Shown here: positions 1 through 6,830 of the stretch, in pieces | Position numbering within the stretch: position 1 is the stretch's first letter | How the letters are laid out: each line of letters begins with the position of its first letter | Translations under genes and position numbers: made by a program | The notes under the pieces: model-generated | Databases searched by the model: none | Seen by the model: only the letters and a program-made list of their open reading frames with translations | What the model was told of the DNA's origin: nothing | Assembly: GCA_000437515.1 (NCBI GenBank) | Contig: FR898439.1 | Span: forward strand, 17,357 to 26,198 | Source: Acidiphilium sp. CAG:727 | GTDB taxonomy: Bacteria > Bacillota > Clostridia > Christensenellales > Borkfalkiaceae | Reading direction: 5' to 3' | Length of the DNA stretch: 8,842 nucleotides

Positions 1-23
1 TTCGCTTACGCTCAATATGACAC
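1..23 (-). repeat. Probable end of an interspersed intergenic repeat
   Basis: Read on the minus strand, this stretch gives TGTCATATTGAGCGTAAGCG and then AA. It resembles, from memory, the widespread TGTCATnnTGAGCGnAGCGAA family of short intergenic repeats found in many Clostridia and other bacterial genomes. The element would continue to the left, outside the window. The match is by recognition of the pattern only; no other copy is visible in this window. Confidence 0.45.
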
Positions 24-270
24 TAATATATACTCCTACTCCGTGGCAATTCACCCTTCCGGGAGTACGAACGACTATACGGTCGCTCATCTTTTTACGC
101 GCGTCGCCTTGCCTAAATAGCGATATTGCAAGCCAAAACTATCGATAATCGCTCTATAATTGCGTTTTATTAAAAAATGCGGAAAAGAACGCGGAATAAA
201 AACGGCGTAAAGCGGATGATCACGGTCGTTTTTTCGGTTTTTTAGGGGGAAAGTAAACGAGAAAGTGTAA
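24..270. other. Non-coding stretch without an assigned function
   Basis: No convincing reading frame is present on either strand. The left part (about 30-110) is a patchwork of short complementary segments, for example CGAC/GTCG around 83-97, and may be degenerate repeat DNA continuing from the element at the window edge. A weak inverted repeat AGCGAT (119-124) / ATCGCT (148-153) has a 23-nt loop and no following T-run. Two T-runs lie at about 230-242, but no strong stem precedes them. I see no RNA gene here. Confidence 0.5.
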
Positions 271-328
271 AATATATTAAAAAAAATTGCGGAAAATTAT
301 TGAAAAATAAAAACATTTGTGATATTAT
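271..328 (+). promoter_or_regulatory. Sigma-A-type extended -10 promoter
   Basis: The -35 box is TTGAAA (300-305) and the -10 box is TATTAT (323-328), each matching five of six consensus bases, with the optimal 17-nt spacer. The bases before the -10 are TGA, giving the TGn extended -10 element. An A-rich tract at about 271-287 sits where an UP element would be, roughly 45-65 bases before the predicted start near position 335. It should drive the large gene starting at 445 and, because no clear terminator follows, possibly the whole downstream block. A second TATTAT at 330-335 has poorer spacing. Confidence 0.75.
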
Positions 329-337
329 ATATTATAT

Positions 338-361
338 ATAACTATACTTATACGTAGTTAT
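338..361. promoter_or_regulatory. Inverted repeat at the predicted transcription start
   Basis: ATAACTA (338-344) is perfectly complementary in inverted orientation to TAGTTAT (355-361), with a 10-nt spacer. It begins within a few bases of the predicted +1. That placement suits a repressor operator or a small 5'-end hairpin in the leader, but no cognate regulator is visible in the window. The right arm belongs to the 19-bp duplicated unit, so a second TAGTTAT occurs at 374-380. Confidence 0.4.
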
Positions 362-382
362 TCTACTTATACGTAGTTATTC
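345..382 (+). repeat. Perfect 19-bp tandem duplication in the 5' leader
   Basis: The unit TACTTATACGTAGTTATTC occurs twice head to tail, at 345-363 and 364-382, without a mismatch. Each unit contains the TACGTA palindrome. It lies between the predicted transcription start (near 335) and the large gene, so it would be in the 5' untranslated RNA. It may be a recent slippage duplication or a doubled protein-binding site; perfect identity fits either. Confidence 0.85.
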
Positions 383-444
383 TCGGACGGCACGTCGCGC
401 AAGAGGAATAATTTAACGGGCAATTACCATTGAAGCGGGTTGAA

Positions 445-3400
445 ATGTCACATTTACTTAGAGTAAAACCGAATAAATTCGTTTTGGCGGCAGCGGCGAT
501 TTTGTGCGCCGTTTTCTCGGTCGTGTTTTTTAATTCGCCGAACGTAAAAGTAAAAGCCGAGGAAGTTTCGGTTACGGCTTCGCCCACTACTTCTTTCGAT
601 AATAATCACGAATATACAGCGGCAGAAGTTACTCTGCTGAAAAGTCATTATCTCGACGAAATCGGGAAATTAGAGCATTACGCGGTCATCAAAGGTATAG
701 AGAGTACGGAAACCGAGAGATACTCGGCTGAGATTGACGGGCTTTTATCCGGCGGCGAAAAAACTCCGAAGGAAGTCGCCGAAGCGTATTTCTCGGGAAC
801 GAACGGGTTTGCGGGCGTACTCGGTATATACGAGATCGCAAACGATTTCTACTCGTTCTACCTCGCCGAAGACGCTACCGTAAAAAATCAGGAAAACCCG
901 TTGTACGCGTTCAGCGTCGCTTTAATGCAGGATAAAGCGCTGCTCGAAAATCGCTTTTCGCTGGAAAATTATTACGACGGAAATACGGGCGGTTACGACG
1001 TTGAAAATGCGCGAAGAAACAGCGAAACGTTTTACGCGGATTATTTCCTGGAAGCGGAGAAAATCCGCGACTATCTCGACGACAGATACGCGAAGGTGTA
1101 CGTAAGCGAGATGAACTTCGACTCGCAGATTTATTTCGGCGAGAAGTACGGCGAGGGATATACGGCGGAAAAAGTTTACGGCTCTGCGAGCGCGGATTGG
1201 CAAAGCGAATTTGCCGCCGTCAAGGCCGAACTCGTCGCGCAGGGCAGAGCGGTCAAAGACTACGTCGGGTACGAACGTAAAGTCTGCGACGCGATGCTTG
1301 CGGTCAAAAAAACTTACGACGGAAAATTCGCCGGGCTGAAAACCGCCGCGGCGAGAGCGGAAGAGGAAGCGAAGAAATTCGACGAAACCGTAAGTTTCCC
1401 GAAACTGAATGAAAAACTCGGTTACCTGAAAGCCGAAATAGACGAAATAAAAACGGCGTTGGACGAGTTCTTCGCTCTTCCGACGATTACGATAAATATC
1501 TGGTCTTACGACGTTAAAAACGAAAAGGGCGAAGCGAAGTCGGCGACTATCGATCTGAAAACGGGGCTTGCGGCTGCCGACGACGGAAAGAGCGGCGACG
1601 ATTACGCGAAAATCGCTTCGCTTATCAGAATAACGAAGAACGTAACCGAAGAGGGCGTCAAAGCCGTTTATCTTAACCACGTGGGTCTGTACGGGCAGAG
1701 CGGCGAAAGCGCGGTCGCAAGAAACAAAAATTTGGCGCAATCGCTTATCGATTCGATTACCGAAACGGGACTTATCCGTAATCCGTATTCTTACGGCGGA
1801 AAAACGGTATCAGGGCCGAAAGACGTAATCGACGCGTTTTACGATTCTTACACTCAATCCGCGGCGTTGCAATATAACGGCGAAAATTCGGAAGCGGTAA
1901 ACGAAAAACATCTGTTGCCGTCCGTTTCTTCGGCGAAGAACAAGAAAAAGAACAAACAAGGTTACACGATAACGATAACGTACTTCGTTAAAAACGAAGA
2001 TACGGGAAAATTCGAAGAAACCCCGCTATTCGACGCCGAAGCGTTTATAGAAGTAAGAGAGGGCGCGACGCCGTCGGTTGAGAGGAATACGCTCAAAGCG
2101 CTGCGCAACCCCGATAAATACGCGAAGAAACTTTCCGACGAGCAAAGAAAGGCAATAAAAGACAAGGGACTTTGGAAATATATAACTTTAACCGTTTACG
2201 AACCGAATCAGAGCGGCGAAACGGCGGTTAAAACGAATCTCAAAAAAGTAGATGGAACGAATAGTTATTACGTCGTGGTTATCGCGTTCGACGACGAGGG
2301 CATTACTGCCGGACAGGCGACTTCGTTTACGATAGTCGAATACGGACACGCGGAAATAACTAACGTAATATCAAATATTGAACGGGAAGGCAAAACTATG
2401 AAATTTCAGGTAAACGACGTAAGCAGATTGCTCGTTTGGGAATGGTTGACCGGCGACAAGAAGTGGGATTGGGCGATGTGGATCGCGTTGGGAGTAGTGT
2501 GTTTATTAGTCCTCGCGCTCGTCATTCTCATCGTGGCTAAATGTATCAGGAAAAAGAAATACAAAGTCATATTCTACGCTCGCGGCGGCAAGTACAACAA
2601 AACCGTAAAAGCAAGATACGGTTGTAAGTTCAATTACCCGAAAGATCCCGTAAAGAAAGGTTACGTCTTTATGGGTTGGTACGCGGATAAAAAATGTACC
2701 ACTCGTTTCGCTTCGACCGAGATAAACAAGAAAGGCACCGTAAACGTATACGCCAAATGGATGAAACTCGAGGAGTACGAACAACTCAACGAGCAGTATT
2801 CAAAAGCCAAAGCCGTCGTAGATCCCGCGGTCGCTTCCGCAGACGCTCAATACTTCTCTTCGCTTCAGAAAGATCCCGAAATCGAAAAGATAGAAGCCGA
2901 GAAGTTGTCGTATATGGCTAAAAAGGCGGAAGAAGACAGAAAGACCGAAGAAGTCAAACTTCAATCGATAAAAGAAATCGAGGCTTCCAAGAACAGCGAA
3001 GAAGCCCGAGCTAAAGCCGAAAAAGAAGCCGACGAAGCAAGGAACGCGCTCGACAGCGCTCTTAAAGAACGCGACGCGATCATCGCCAAGGCGAGAGCCG
3101 AAGAAAGAAGCAAGTGCTACGGCGAAGTCGCCGATTCGTTAAAGAACGACAACGAAAACCTTGCAAACGCGTTGACCGGAACGGCAATCGTTCCCGCAGG
3201 CGCGGCAGCCAACGCGCAGCAACCGATGAATCTCGATGAACAACTTCGCAAGATCAAAGAAGAAGCGAAAGCCGAAGCGAAAAAAGAGATCGAAGAAGAA
3301 ATGAAGCGTAAAGCCGAAGAGGAAGCGAGAATAAACGCCCTCGTCGAAGCGCGCGTCAAAGAGATTATCGACAGAAAGGACAAAGAAGCGGAAATCGCGA

Positions 3401-4515
3401 GATTCGGCAGCGAAACCAAAGCGGCGACCGACCCCGCGATACTCGAAAGACTTGCCCTTGCGGAAGAGAAGATAGCCCGTTACGAAGAAATGCTCGCCAA
3501 GAATAACGTGGCGGAAGATAACGCCGAGGCATCGGAAGAACTTCCCGCAGAAGTCGCTCCCGTAGAGGAAGAAACGGAAGTCGAAGCGAAAGAAGAGGTT
3601 AAAGAAGCCGCTCCCGCAGTCGACCCCGAATTGCTCGCAAGACTTGCCGAAGCCGAAGCGAGAATAGCCGCTTACGAAGCCGACGAAAAGAACCGCGCGG
3701 AAGCCGAAGCGAAAGCAAAAGAAGAAGCCGAAGCCTTGAACGCCGCGAAGGCAAAAGAAGAAGCCGACGCAAAGGCAGCCGAGGAAGCGGGCAAAGAAAC
3801 CGCTAAACTGTTCGACAGACTTAAAGCCGAAACCGCGTCTTACGTACGCGGCGACGATCTGACGGTCGGACTCGTAAAAGACGACGAAGTTCTTAAAATA
3901 ACCGAAGCAAACGGCAAAGTCGAACTCGAACTCAACGTTCCGTTCGAAGACCTCGAAGAAAAGGGTTATAACGTACTCCGCGGAAATAAATTCCCGGCGA
4001 TGTACGAACTCGAAAGCGACGACGACGCGGACGAAGCGCTCGAACTCATCGAAGAAGCGATGAGCGCGCACGGCATGATGAAATCCGTTCCGCAGGTTAT
4101 ATACGCGTCGACCAGGGAAGACAGACTTGCCGGTTATACGTTCGTAATCGAAAACGAAAAGGTCGCCGAAACTACCGAAGAATTCTACTCCGTACTCCGC
4201 GCTTACGCCGGATCGTTCGCAGACGTAGAGGGCTACGAGGGCGAAGACAAGCCGCTCGTCAAGATGTTCAAAGACGGCAGCGACGTTCTCGTATATCTCA
4301 ACTCCTCGGCGGCGGGGCTTAAAGCGGCGGAACCGTTTATGGCAGAACAGGGTTACTCTTCGCTCGTGGTCGTTAAAAACGCCGAAGATTGTCGTTTCGC
4401 CGAAAATTGCATCGAAGCGACGATGAAAGACAACGGGCTTATACGTTATCCCCTTATGACCGGCTTCGTAGAAGGCGGCGACGACGACGGCTTTGCGTAT
4501 ATTCTTAAAGCGTAA
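445..4515 (+). CDS. Large bitopic membrane protein: cytoplasmic InlB-type repeat, coiled coil, duplicated C-terminal domain
   Basis: I cannot assign this protein of about 1356 residues to a named family. Residues 12-29 are a hydrophobic signal or anchor with a possible cleavage site after VKA (38). Residues 39-676 form an extracytoplasmic region without a recognised domain, partly helical (about 295-345). A transmembrane helix spans about 677-698, and the following KCIRKKK places the C-terminus inside. Residues 706-773 match the Listeria/Bacteroides InlB B-repeat, with GYVFMGWYAD (739-748) and YAKW (769-772). A Glu/Ala/Lys-rich coiled coil fills about 775-1120, with a 19-residue motif repeated at 996 and 1060. 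The C-terminus carries two diverged copies of one domain (1121-1212 and 1245-1332). Neither start has a good ribosome-binding site. ATG at 445 is preferred over the in-frame TTG at 430, which would add five residues. A structural or signalling role at the envelope is inference only. Confidence 0.85.
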   Translation: MSHLLRVKPNKFVLAAAAILCAVFSVVFFNSPNVKVKAEEVSVTASPTTSFDNNHEYTAAEVTLLKSHYLDEIGKLEHYAVIKGIESTETERYSAEIDGLLSGGEKTPKEVAEAYFSGTNGFAGVLGIYEIANDFYSFYLAEDATVKNQENPLYAFSVALMQDKALLENRFSLENYYDGNTGGYDVENARRNSETFYADYFLEAEKIRDYLDDRYAKVYVSEMNFDSQIYFGEKYGEGYTAEKVYGSASADWQSEFAAVKAELVAQGRAVKDYVGYERKVCDAMLAVKKTYDGKFAGLKTAAARAEEEAKKFDETVSFPKLNEKLGYLKAEIDEIKTALDEFFALPTITINIWSYDVKNEKGEAKSATIDLKTGLAAADDGKSGDDYAKIASLIRITKNVTEEGVKAVYLNHVGLYGQSGESAVARNKNLAQSLIDSITETGLIRNPYSYGGKTVSGPKDVIDAFYDSYTQSAALQYNGENSEAVNEKHLLPSVSSAKNKKKNKQGYTITITYFVKNEDTGKFEETPLFDAEAFIEVREGATPSVERNTLKALRNPDKYAKKLSDEQRKAIKDKGLWKYITLTVYEPNQSGETAVKTNLKKVDGTNSYYVVVIAFDDEGITAGQATSFTIVEYGHAEITNVISNIEREGKTMKFQVNDVSRLLVWEWLTGDKKWDWAMWIALGVVCLLVLALVILIVAKCIRKKKYKVIFYARGGKYNKTVKARYGCKFNYPKDPVKKGYVFMGWYADKKCTTRFASTEINKKGTVNVYAKWMKLEEYEQLNEQYSKAKAVVDPAVASADAQYFSSLQKDPEIEKIEAEKLSYMAKKAEEDRKTEEVKLQSIKEIEASKNSEEARAKAEKEADEARNALDSALKERDAIIAKARAEERSKCYGEVADSLKNDNENLANALTGTAIVPAGAAANAQQPMNLDEQLRKIKEEAKAEAKKEIEEEMKRKAEEEARINALVEARVKEIIDRKDKEAEIARFGSETKAATDPAILERLALAEEKIARYEEMLAKNNVAEDNAEASEELPAEVAPVEEETEVEAKEEVKEAAPAVDPELLARLAEAEARIAAYEADEKNRAEAEAKAKEEAEALNAAKAKEEADAKAAEEAGKETAKLFDRLKAETASYVRGDDLTVGLVKDDEVLKITEANGKVELELNVPFEDLEEKGYNVLRGNKFPAMYELESDDDADEALELIEEAMSAHGMMKSVPQVIYASTREDRLAGYTFVIENEKVAETTEEFYSVLRAYAGSFADVEGYEGEDKPLVKMFKDGSDVLVYLNSSAAGLKAAEPFMAEQGYSSLVVVKNAEDCRFAENCIEATMKDNGLIRYPLMTGFVEGGDDDGFAYILKA
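3430..3678 (+). repeat. Repeated 19-residue coiled-coil motif inside the large protein
   Basis: Residues 996-1014 and 1060-1078 (counted from the ATG at 445) share the pattern Asp-Pro-x-(Ile/Leu)-Leu-x-Arg-Leu-Ala-x-Ala-Glu-x-(Lys/Arg)-Ile-Ala-x-Tyr-Glu. The copies are encoded at 3430-3486 and 3622-3678. Between them is an acidic, Pro/Glu/Val-rich linker. The spacing and identity suggest an internal duplication of a helical segment within the coiled coil. Confidence 0.7.
3790..4440 (+). repeat. Two diverged copies of a roughly 90-residue C-terminal domain
   Basis: Residues 1121-1212 and 1245-1332 of the large protein follow the same order. Each starts with Phe-x-x-Leu-(Lys/Arg)-Ala and a Ser a few residues later, then a Leu-x-Lys strand, Gly followed by alternating hydrophobic residues and Leu-Asn, then a Leu-rich stretch. 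Each ends with Asp, Ala, a helix with Ile-Glu, Met and a terminal Gly-(Met/Leu). This indicates an ancient tandem duplication of an alpha/beta domain. The first copy loosely recalls DUF5655-type domains, a tentative resemblance from memory. Confidence 0.6.
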
Positions 4516-4549
4516 CAAATATAAACGATAAATTATTTTAACACATAGG

Positions 4550-4581
4550 CGCAGAAGGGGCGTAACGACGTCTTTTCTGCG
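4550..4581 (+). promoter_or_regulatory. 14-bp leader hairpin upstream of greA
   Basis: Bases 4550-4563 pair with 4568-4581 around an AACG loop, giving 14 continuous pairs of which three are G-U; two further G-U pairs can extend the base. The 3' side is followed by TTCTACGG rather than a T-run, so it is not a standard intrinsic terminator. It ends 10 nt before the greA ribosome-binding site. It may be a transcript-stabilising or processing element, or a pause or attenuation structure. The three G-U pairs mean it is far better as RNA on the plus strand than on the minus strand, where they become A-C mismatches. Confidence 0.65.
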
Positions 4582-4590
4582 TTCTACGGT

Positions 4591-4597
4591 AGAGAGG
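4591..4597 (+). promoter_or_regulatory. Ribosome-binding site of greA
   Basis: AGAGAGG lies 7 nt before the ATG at 4605, a good Shine-Dalgarno match and spacing. It is the clearest ribosome-binding site in the left two thirds of the window and fixes the greA start. Confidence 0.8.
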
Positions 4598-4604
4598 TAA
4601 AAAA

Positions 4605-5078
4605 ATGAGTGACAAAGTAATACTTACCGAAGAAGGTAAACTGCAACTTGAAAAAAGACTTGAAGAACTTAAATTCGTAAAACGCCCCGAAATAACCGAG
4701 CGTATCAAGATCGCGAGAGATTTCGGCGACTTATCCGAAAACGCCGAATACGACGCGGCTAAAAACGAACAGGCTCGTATCGAGGGCGAGATAGTCGAAA
4801 TCGAAGCAAAACTCAAAGTTGCCGAGATTATCAAGGCGGGCAAGAAAGACGTGGTTTCCGTCGGCATGAAAGTTACCGTTTTCGACGAAGACGGCGACCC
4901 GCAGGAAGTCGAGTACGAACTCGTGGGAACGACCGAAGCGGACGTTTACAAGAACAAGATTTCCAACGAATCTCCTTTGGGACAAGCGTTGATCGGCGGA
5001 AAGGTCGGCGACACGGTCGTCGTCCACGCTCCGTCGTGCGATTACCCCATTAAGATACTTGCCATAAAAAGATCGTAA
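4605..5078 (+). CDS. greA: Transcription elongation factor GreA
   Basis: GreA binds the secondary channel of RNA polymerase and stimulates cleavage of the backtracked nascent RNA 3' end, rescuing arrested complexes. The 157-residue length is normal for the family. Residues 1-75 form the antiparallel coiled coil whose tip carries DFGDLSENAEYDAAKNEQ; Asp42 and Glu45 correspond to the acidic pair that holds the catalytic Mg2+ in E. coli GreA (Asp41/Glu44). Residues 80-157 form the FKBP-like domain, with ESPLGQALIG and GKVGDTV near the end. It lies 89 nt after the large membrane-protein gene and 11 nt before the next gene. A structured leader precedes it, a possible point of regulation. Confidence 0.97.
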   Translation: MSDKVILTEEGKLQLEKRLEELKFVKRPEITERIKIARDFGDLSENAEYDAAKNEQARIEGEIVEIEAKLKVAEIIKAGKKDVVSVGMKVTVFDEDGDPQEVEYELVGTTEADVYKNKISNESPLGQALIGGKVGDTVVVHAPSCDYPIKILAIKRS

Positions 5079-5089
5079 AGACGCGCAAA

Positions 5090-6181
5090 ATGGACGTAAA
5101 AGTTACCAAAAAAAGATTTTTCAATTTAGTAGCGTACGACTGGATAAAAATAGTCGCGTTGTCCGTTGCGATCGTGTTCGTATGGATTCTTTTGTTTACG
5201 ACCTGCGCGACCCGCGCTACCGACGGGCAGCAATTCTACTTCGTGCTTTACGGCGACGTTTCCGCCAAGGGCAGCGAAGATTTCGAAATGCTCAAAAAGA
5301 TGAAAAAGGACGGAGATCTTTCTTACGACGTCCTCGAATATTCGGTCAATTCGATTACCAAGGCTGGCAATTACAGCGCGCAATATATGTTGAGCCTTCG
5401 TAATACCACTCACGAAGCAGATGTCTTTTTGATTTACGCCGGAGCGACGAATAAAATCGTCGGTTTGCCGAAAGAGAAAACCGACGAAGGCGAAAAAGCG
5501 GATGAAACCGCAGGCGGTACTACGGCAGGTACCGAAGAAAAGCCGACCGAGAAATCTTCCGATATTCAGGGGGTTTTAGACGGCGGCAGCGTTCAGTCGA
5601 TAGACAAACTTTTATCGGGGGCGAAGTCGTATCTCGAAAAATTCGGAGCGAATTTCGACCCGACTAATCCGACGGTAGACGACGCGAAAATAGAGAGATA
5701 TTTCAGAAGCGAACGCATAACTTCGGCGCGTAATTACAAAAAATTATATAAGACCGAAAGTCAGATTGCGGCGGGCGTTAAAAACGAACAGGCGAGGATA
5801 CGGAAACTTCTCGAAGCCTATCTCCGCGTAAGCAAGGTTATAGAAAGCGTAAAACCTACCGAAAAAAACTTTTTGCGTTATTATATCCCCGCGAACGAAC
5901 GAAAGAAAGAGAACCCCGACGATATGGCAAGAGTTCCGTACGGAATAGATCTCGCGCTTCTCAACGCAGACCTTGCGAAACTTTCCGCAGACGAGGTTAA
6001 AGCCCTCGGCAAAGAAAAAATAGAAGATCGTTGGGTTTACGCCGACAAAAACGGCGACCCGCAGACCGCGGGCATAACGCTCTGCGTTTCGGACTATACT
6101 TCTTCGCAACGCGATTTGCAGTACGAAGCCGTAACGTTTATAGATTATTTTATAAGAACATTCAGCAGATATGCAGATTAA
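5090..6181 (+). CDS. Membrane-anchored extracytoplasmic protein of unknown function
   Basis: This 363-residue protein is not assigned to a family. A basic N-terminus (KKRFF) leads into one hydrophobic helix at about 19-38, so the bulk should lie outside the membrane. Residues 45-125 alternate strands and helices, with a LSYDVLEY segment and a later ADVFLIYAG segment, suggesting an alpha/beta fold. Residues 128-157 are a low-complexity Glu/Thr/Gly/Lys linker, and the C-terminal half is helical and charged. Cys39 follows the helix but the preceding residues (FTT) do not make a proper lipobox, so it is probably a signal-anchor protein rather than a lipoprotein. The ribosome-binding site is weak. 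It starts 11 nt after greA and overlaps tmk by 11 nt, suggesting translational coupling. Confidence 0.85.
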   Translation: MDVKVTKKRFFNLVAYDWIKIVALSVAIVFVWILLFTTCATRATDGQQFYFVLYGDVSAKGSEDFEMLKKMKKDGDLSYDVLEYSVNSITKAGNYSAQYMLSLRNTTHEADVFLIYAGATNKIVGLPKEKTDEGEKADETAGGTTAGTEEKPTEKSSDIQGVLDGGSVQSIDKLLSGAKSYLEKFGANFDPTNPTVDDAKIERYFRSERITSARNYKKLYKTESQIAAGVKNEQARIRKLLEAYLRVSKVIESVKPTEKNFLRYYIPANERKKENPDDMARVPYGIDLALLNADLAKLSADEVKALGKEKIEDRWVYADKNGDPQTAGITLCVSDYTSSQRDLQYEAVTFIDYFIRTFSRYAD

Positions 6182-6824
6182 CTCGCTTGATAAAAAACGC
6201 GGATATTTCGTAACGCTCGAAGGGGGAGAAGGGTCGGGCAAATCGACTCAACTCGGACTTCTCGAAGACTATCTGTCAAAGGGCGGCTACGACTTTATCT
6301 TCACGAGAGAGCCGGGCGGCACGCCCATATCCGAAGAAATCCGCAAAATTTTGCTCGGCGGCGAAAATACCGAGATGTGCGACGAAACCGAGGCGCTTTT
6401 GTTCGCGGCGGCGAGAGTTCAGCATATCAAAGAAAAGATTCTGCCCGCCGTGGCGGCGGGTAAGACCGTCGTCTGCGACAGATACGTTCATTCGTCGCTC
6501 GTATATCAGGGCTACGCTAGGGGGCTTGGCGACTTCGTCGAAAAAGTCAATTCTTACGCGTTTGAAAACTGTATGCCGGACGTTACGATTTTTCTCGATA
6601 TAACCCCGGAAAGGGCGTTTGCAAGAAAAGGCGGCGCGGATAAAGACGACAGGCTGGAACAGAGCGGTATGGACTTTCATAAACGCGTATACGACGGCTA
6701 CGTCAGGGCGGCGGAGAAGTTCCCCGATCATTTCGTAAGAATAAACGCCGACAGACCCGTTGAAGACGTATTTGAAGATATTCTTTCGACGCTTGAAAAC
6801 AGAGGCGTAATAACCCGAAAATAA
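6171..6824 (+). CDS. tmk: Thymidylate kinase
   Basis: Tmk phosphorylates dTMP to dTDP with ATP, the step common to salvage and de novo dTTP synthesis in the cytoplasm. At 217 residues it has normal family length. Seen directly are the P-loop GGEGSGKST (18-26), the TREPGGTP segment (45-52) that helps bind the nucleotide, the DRY motif (103-105) followed by HSSLVYQG, and a C-terminal LID region with DDRLEQ. The ATG at 6171 is the only Met before the P-loop in frame. It overlaps the stop of the preceding gene (TAA 6179-6181) and has no strong ribosome-binding site, so translation is probably coupled. holB follows after 6 nt, without the yaaQ and yaaR genes that sit between them in Bacillus. Confidence 0.96.
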   Translation: MQINSLDKKRGYFVTLEGGEGSGKSTQLGLLEDYLSKGGYDFIFTREPGGTPISEEIRKILLGGENTEMCDETEALLFAAARVQHIKEKILPAVAAGKTVVCDRYVHSSLVYQGYARGLGDFVEKVNSYAFENCMPDVTIFLDITPERAFARKGGADKDDRLEQSGMDFHKRVYDGYVRAAEKFPDHFVRINADRPVEDVFEDILSTLENRGVITRK

Positions 6825-6830
6825 GGTAAG

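Noticed and set aside
119..153. Terminator for an upstream gene
   Set aside because: The stem is only six pairs with a 23-nt loop and is not followed by a T-run.
155..160. Perfect TATAAT as a second promoter in the left intergenic region
   Set aside because: The hexamer at the right distance is GCCAAA, a poor -35, and TTGCAA (126-131) is 23 nt away. No extended -10 is present.
345..382. CRISPR array
   Set aside because: There are only two directly abutting 19-bp units with no spacer and no cas genes.
922..1740. 272-codon open frame on the minus strand within the large gene
   Set aside because: It is a shadow of the coding frame; composition is Phe/Arg/Val-rich and there is no upstream promoter or ribosome-binding site.
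445..4515. Surface adhesin of the internalin type, from the InlB B-repeat
   Set aside because: There is no leucine-rich repeat region or sortase signal, and the B-repeat lies on the predicted cytoplasmic side of the transmembrane helix.
3139..4518. 459-codon open frame on the minus strand opposite the large gene
   Set aside because: It is antisense to the coiled-coil and C-terminal region, where the Glu/Lys/Ala-rich codon pattern suppresses stops on the other strand. The translation is rich in Phe, Arg and Val with no domain-like pattern.
5090..6181. Lipoprotein assignment for the 363-residue protein via Cys39
   Set aside because: The residues before the cysteine are FTT, lacking the small residues of a lipobox, and the hydrophobic stretch is long enough to be a membrane anchor.
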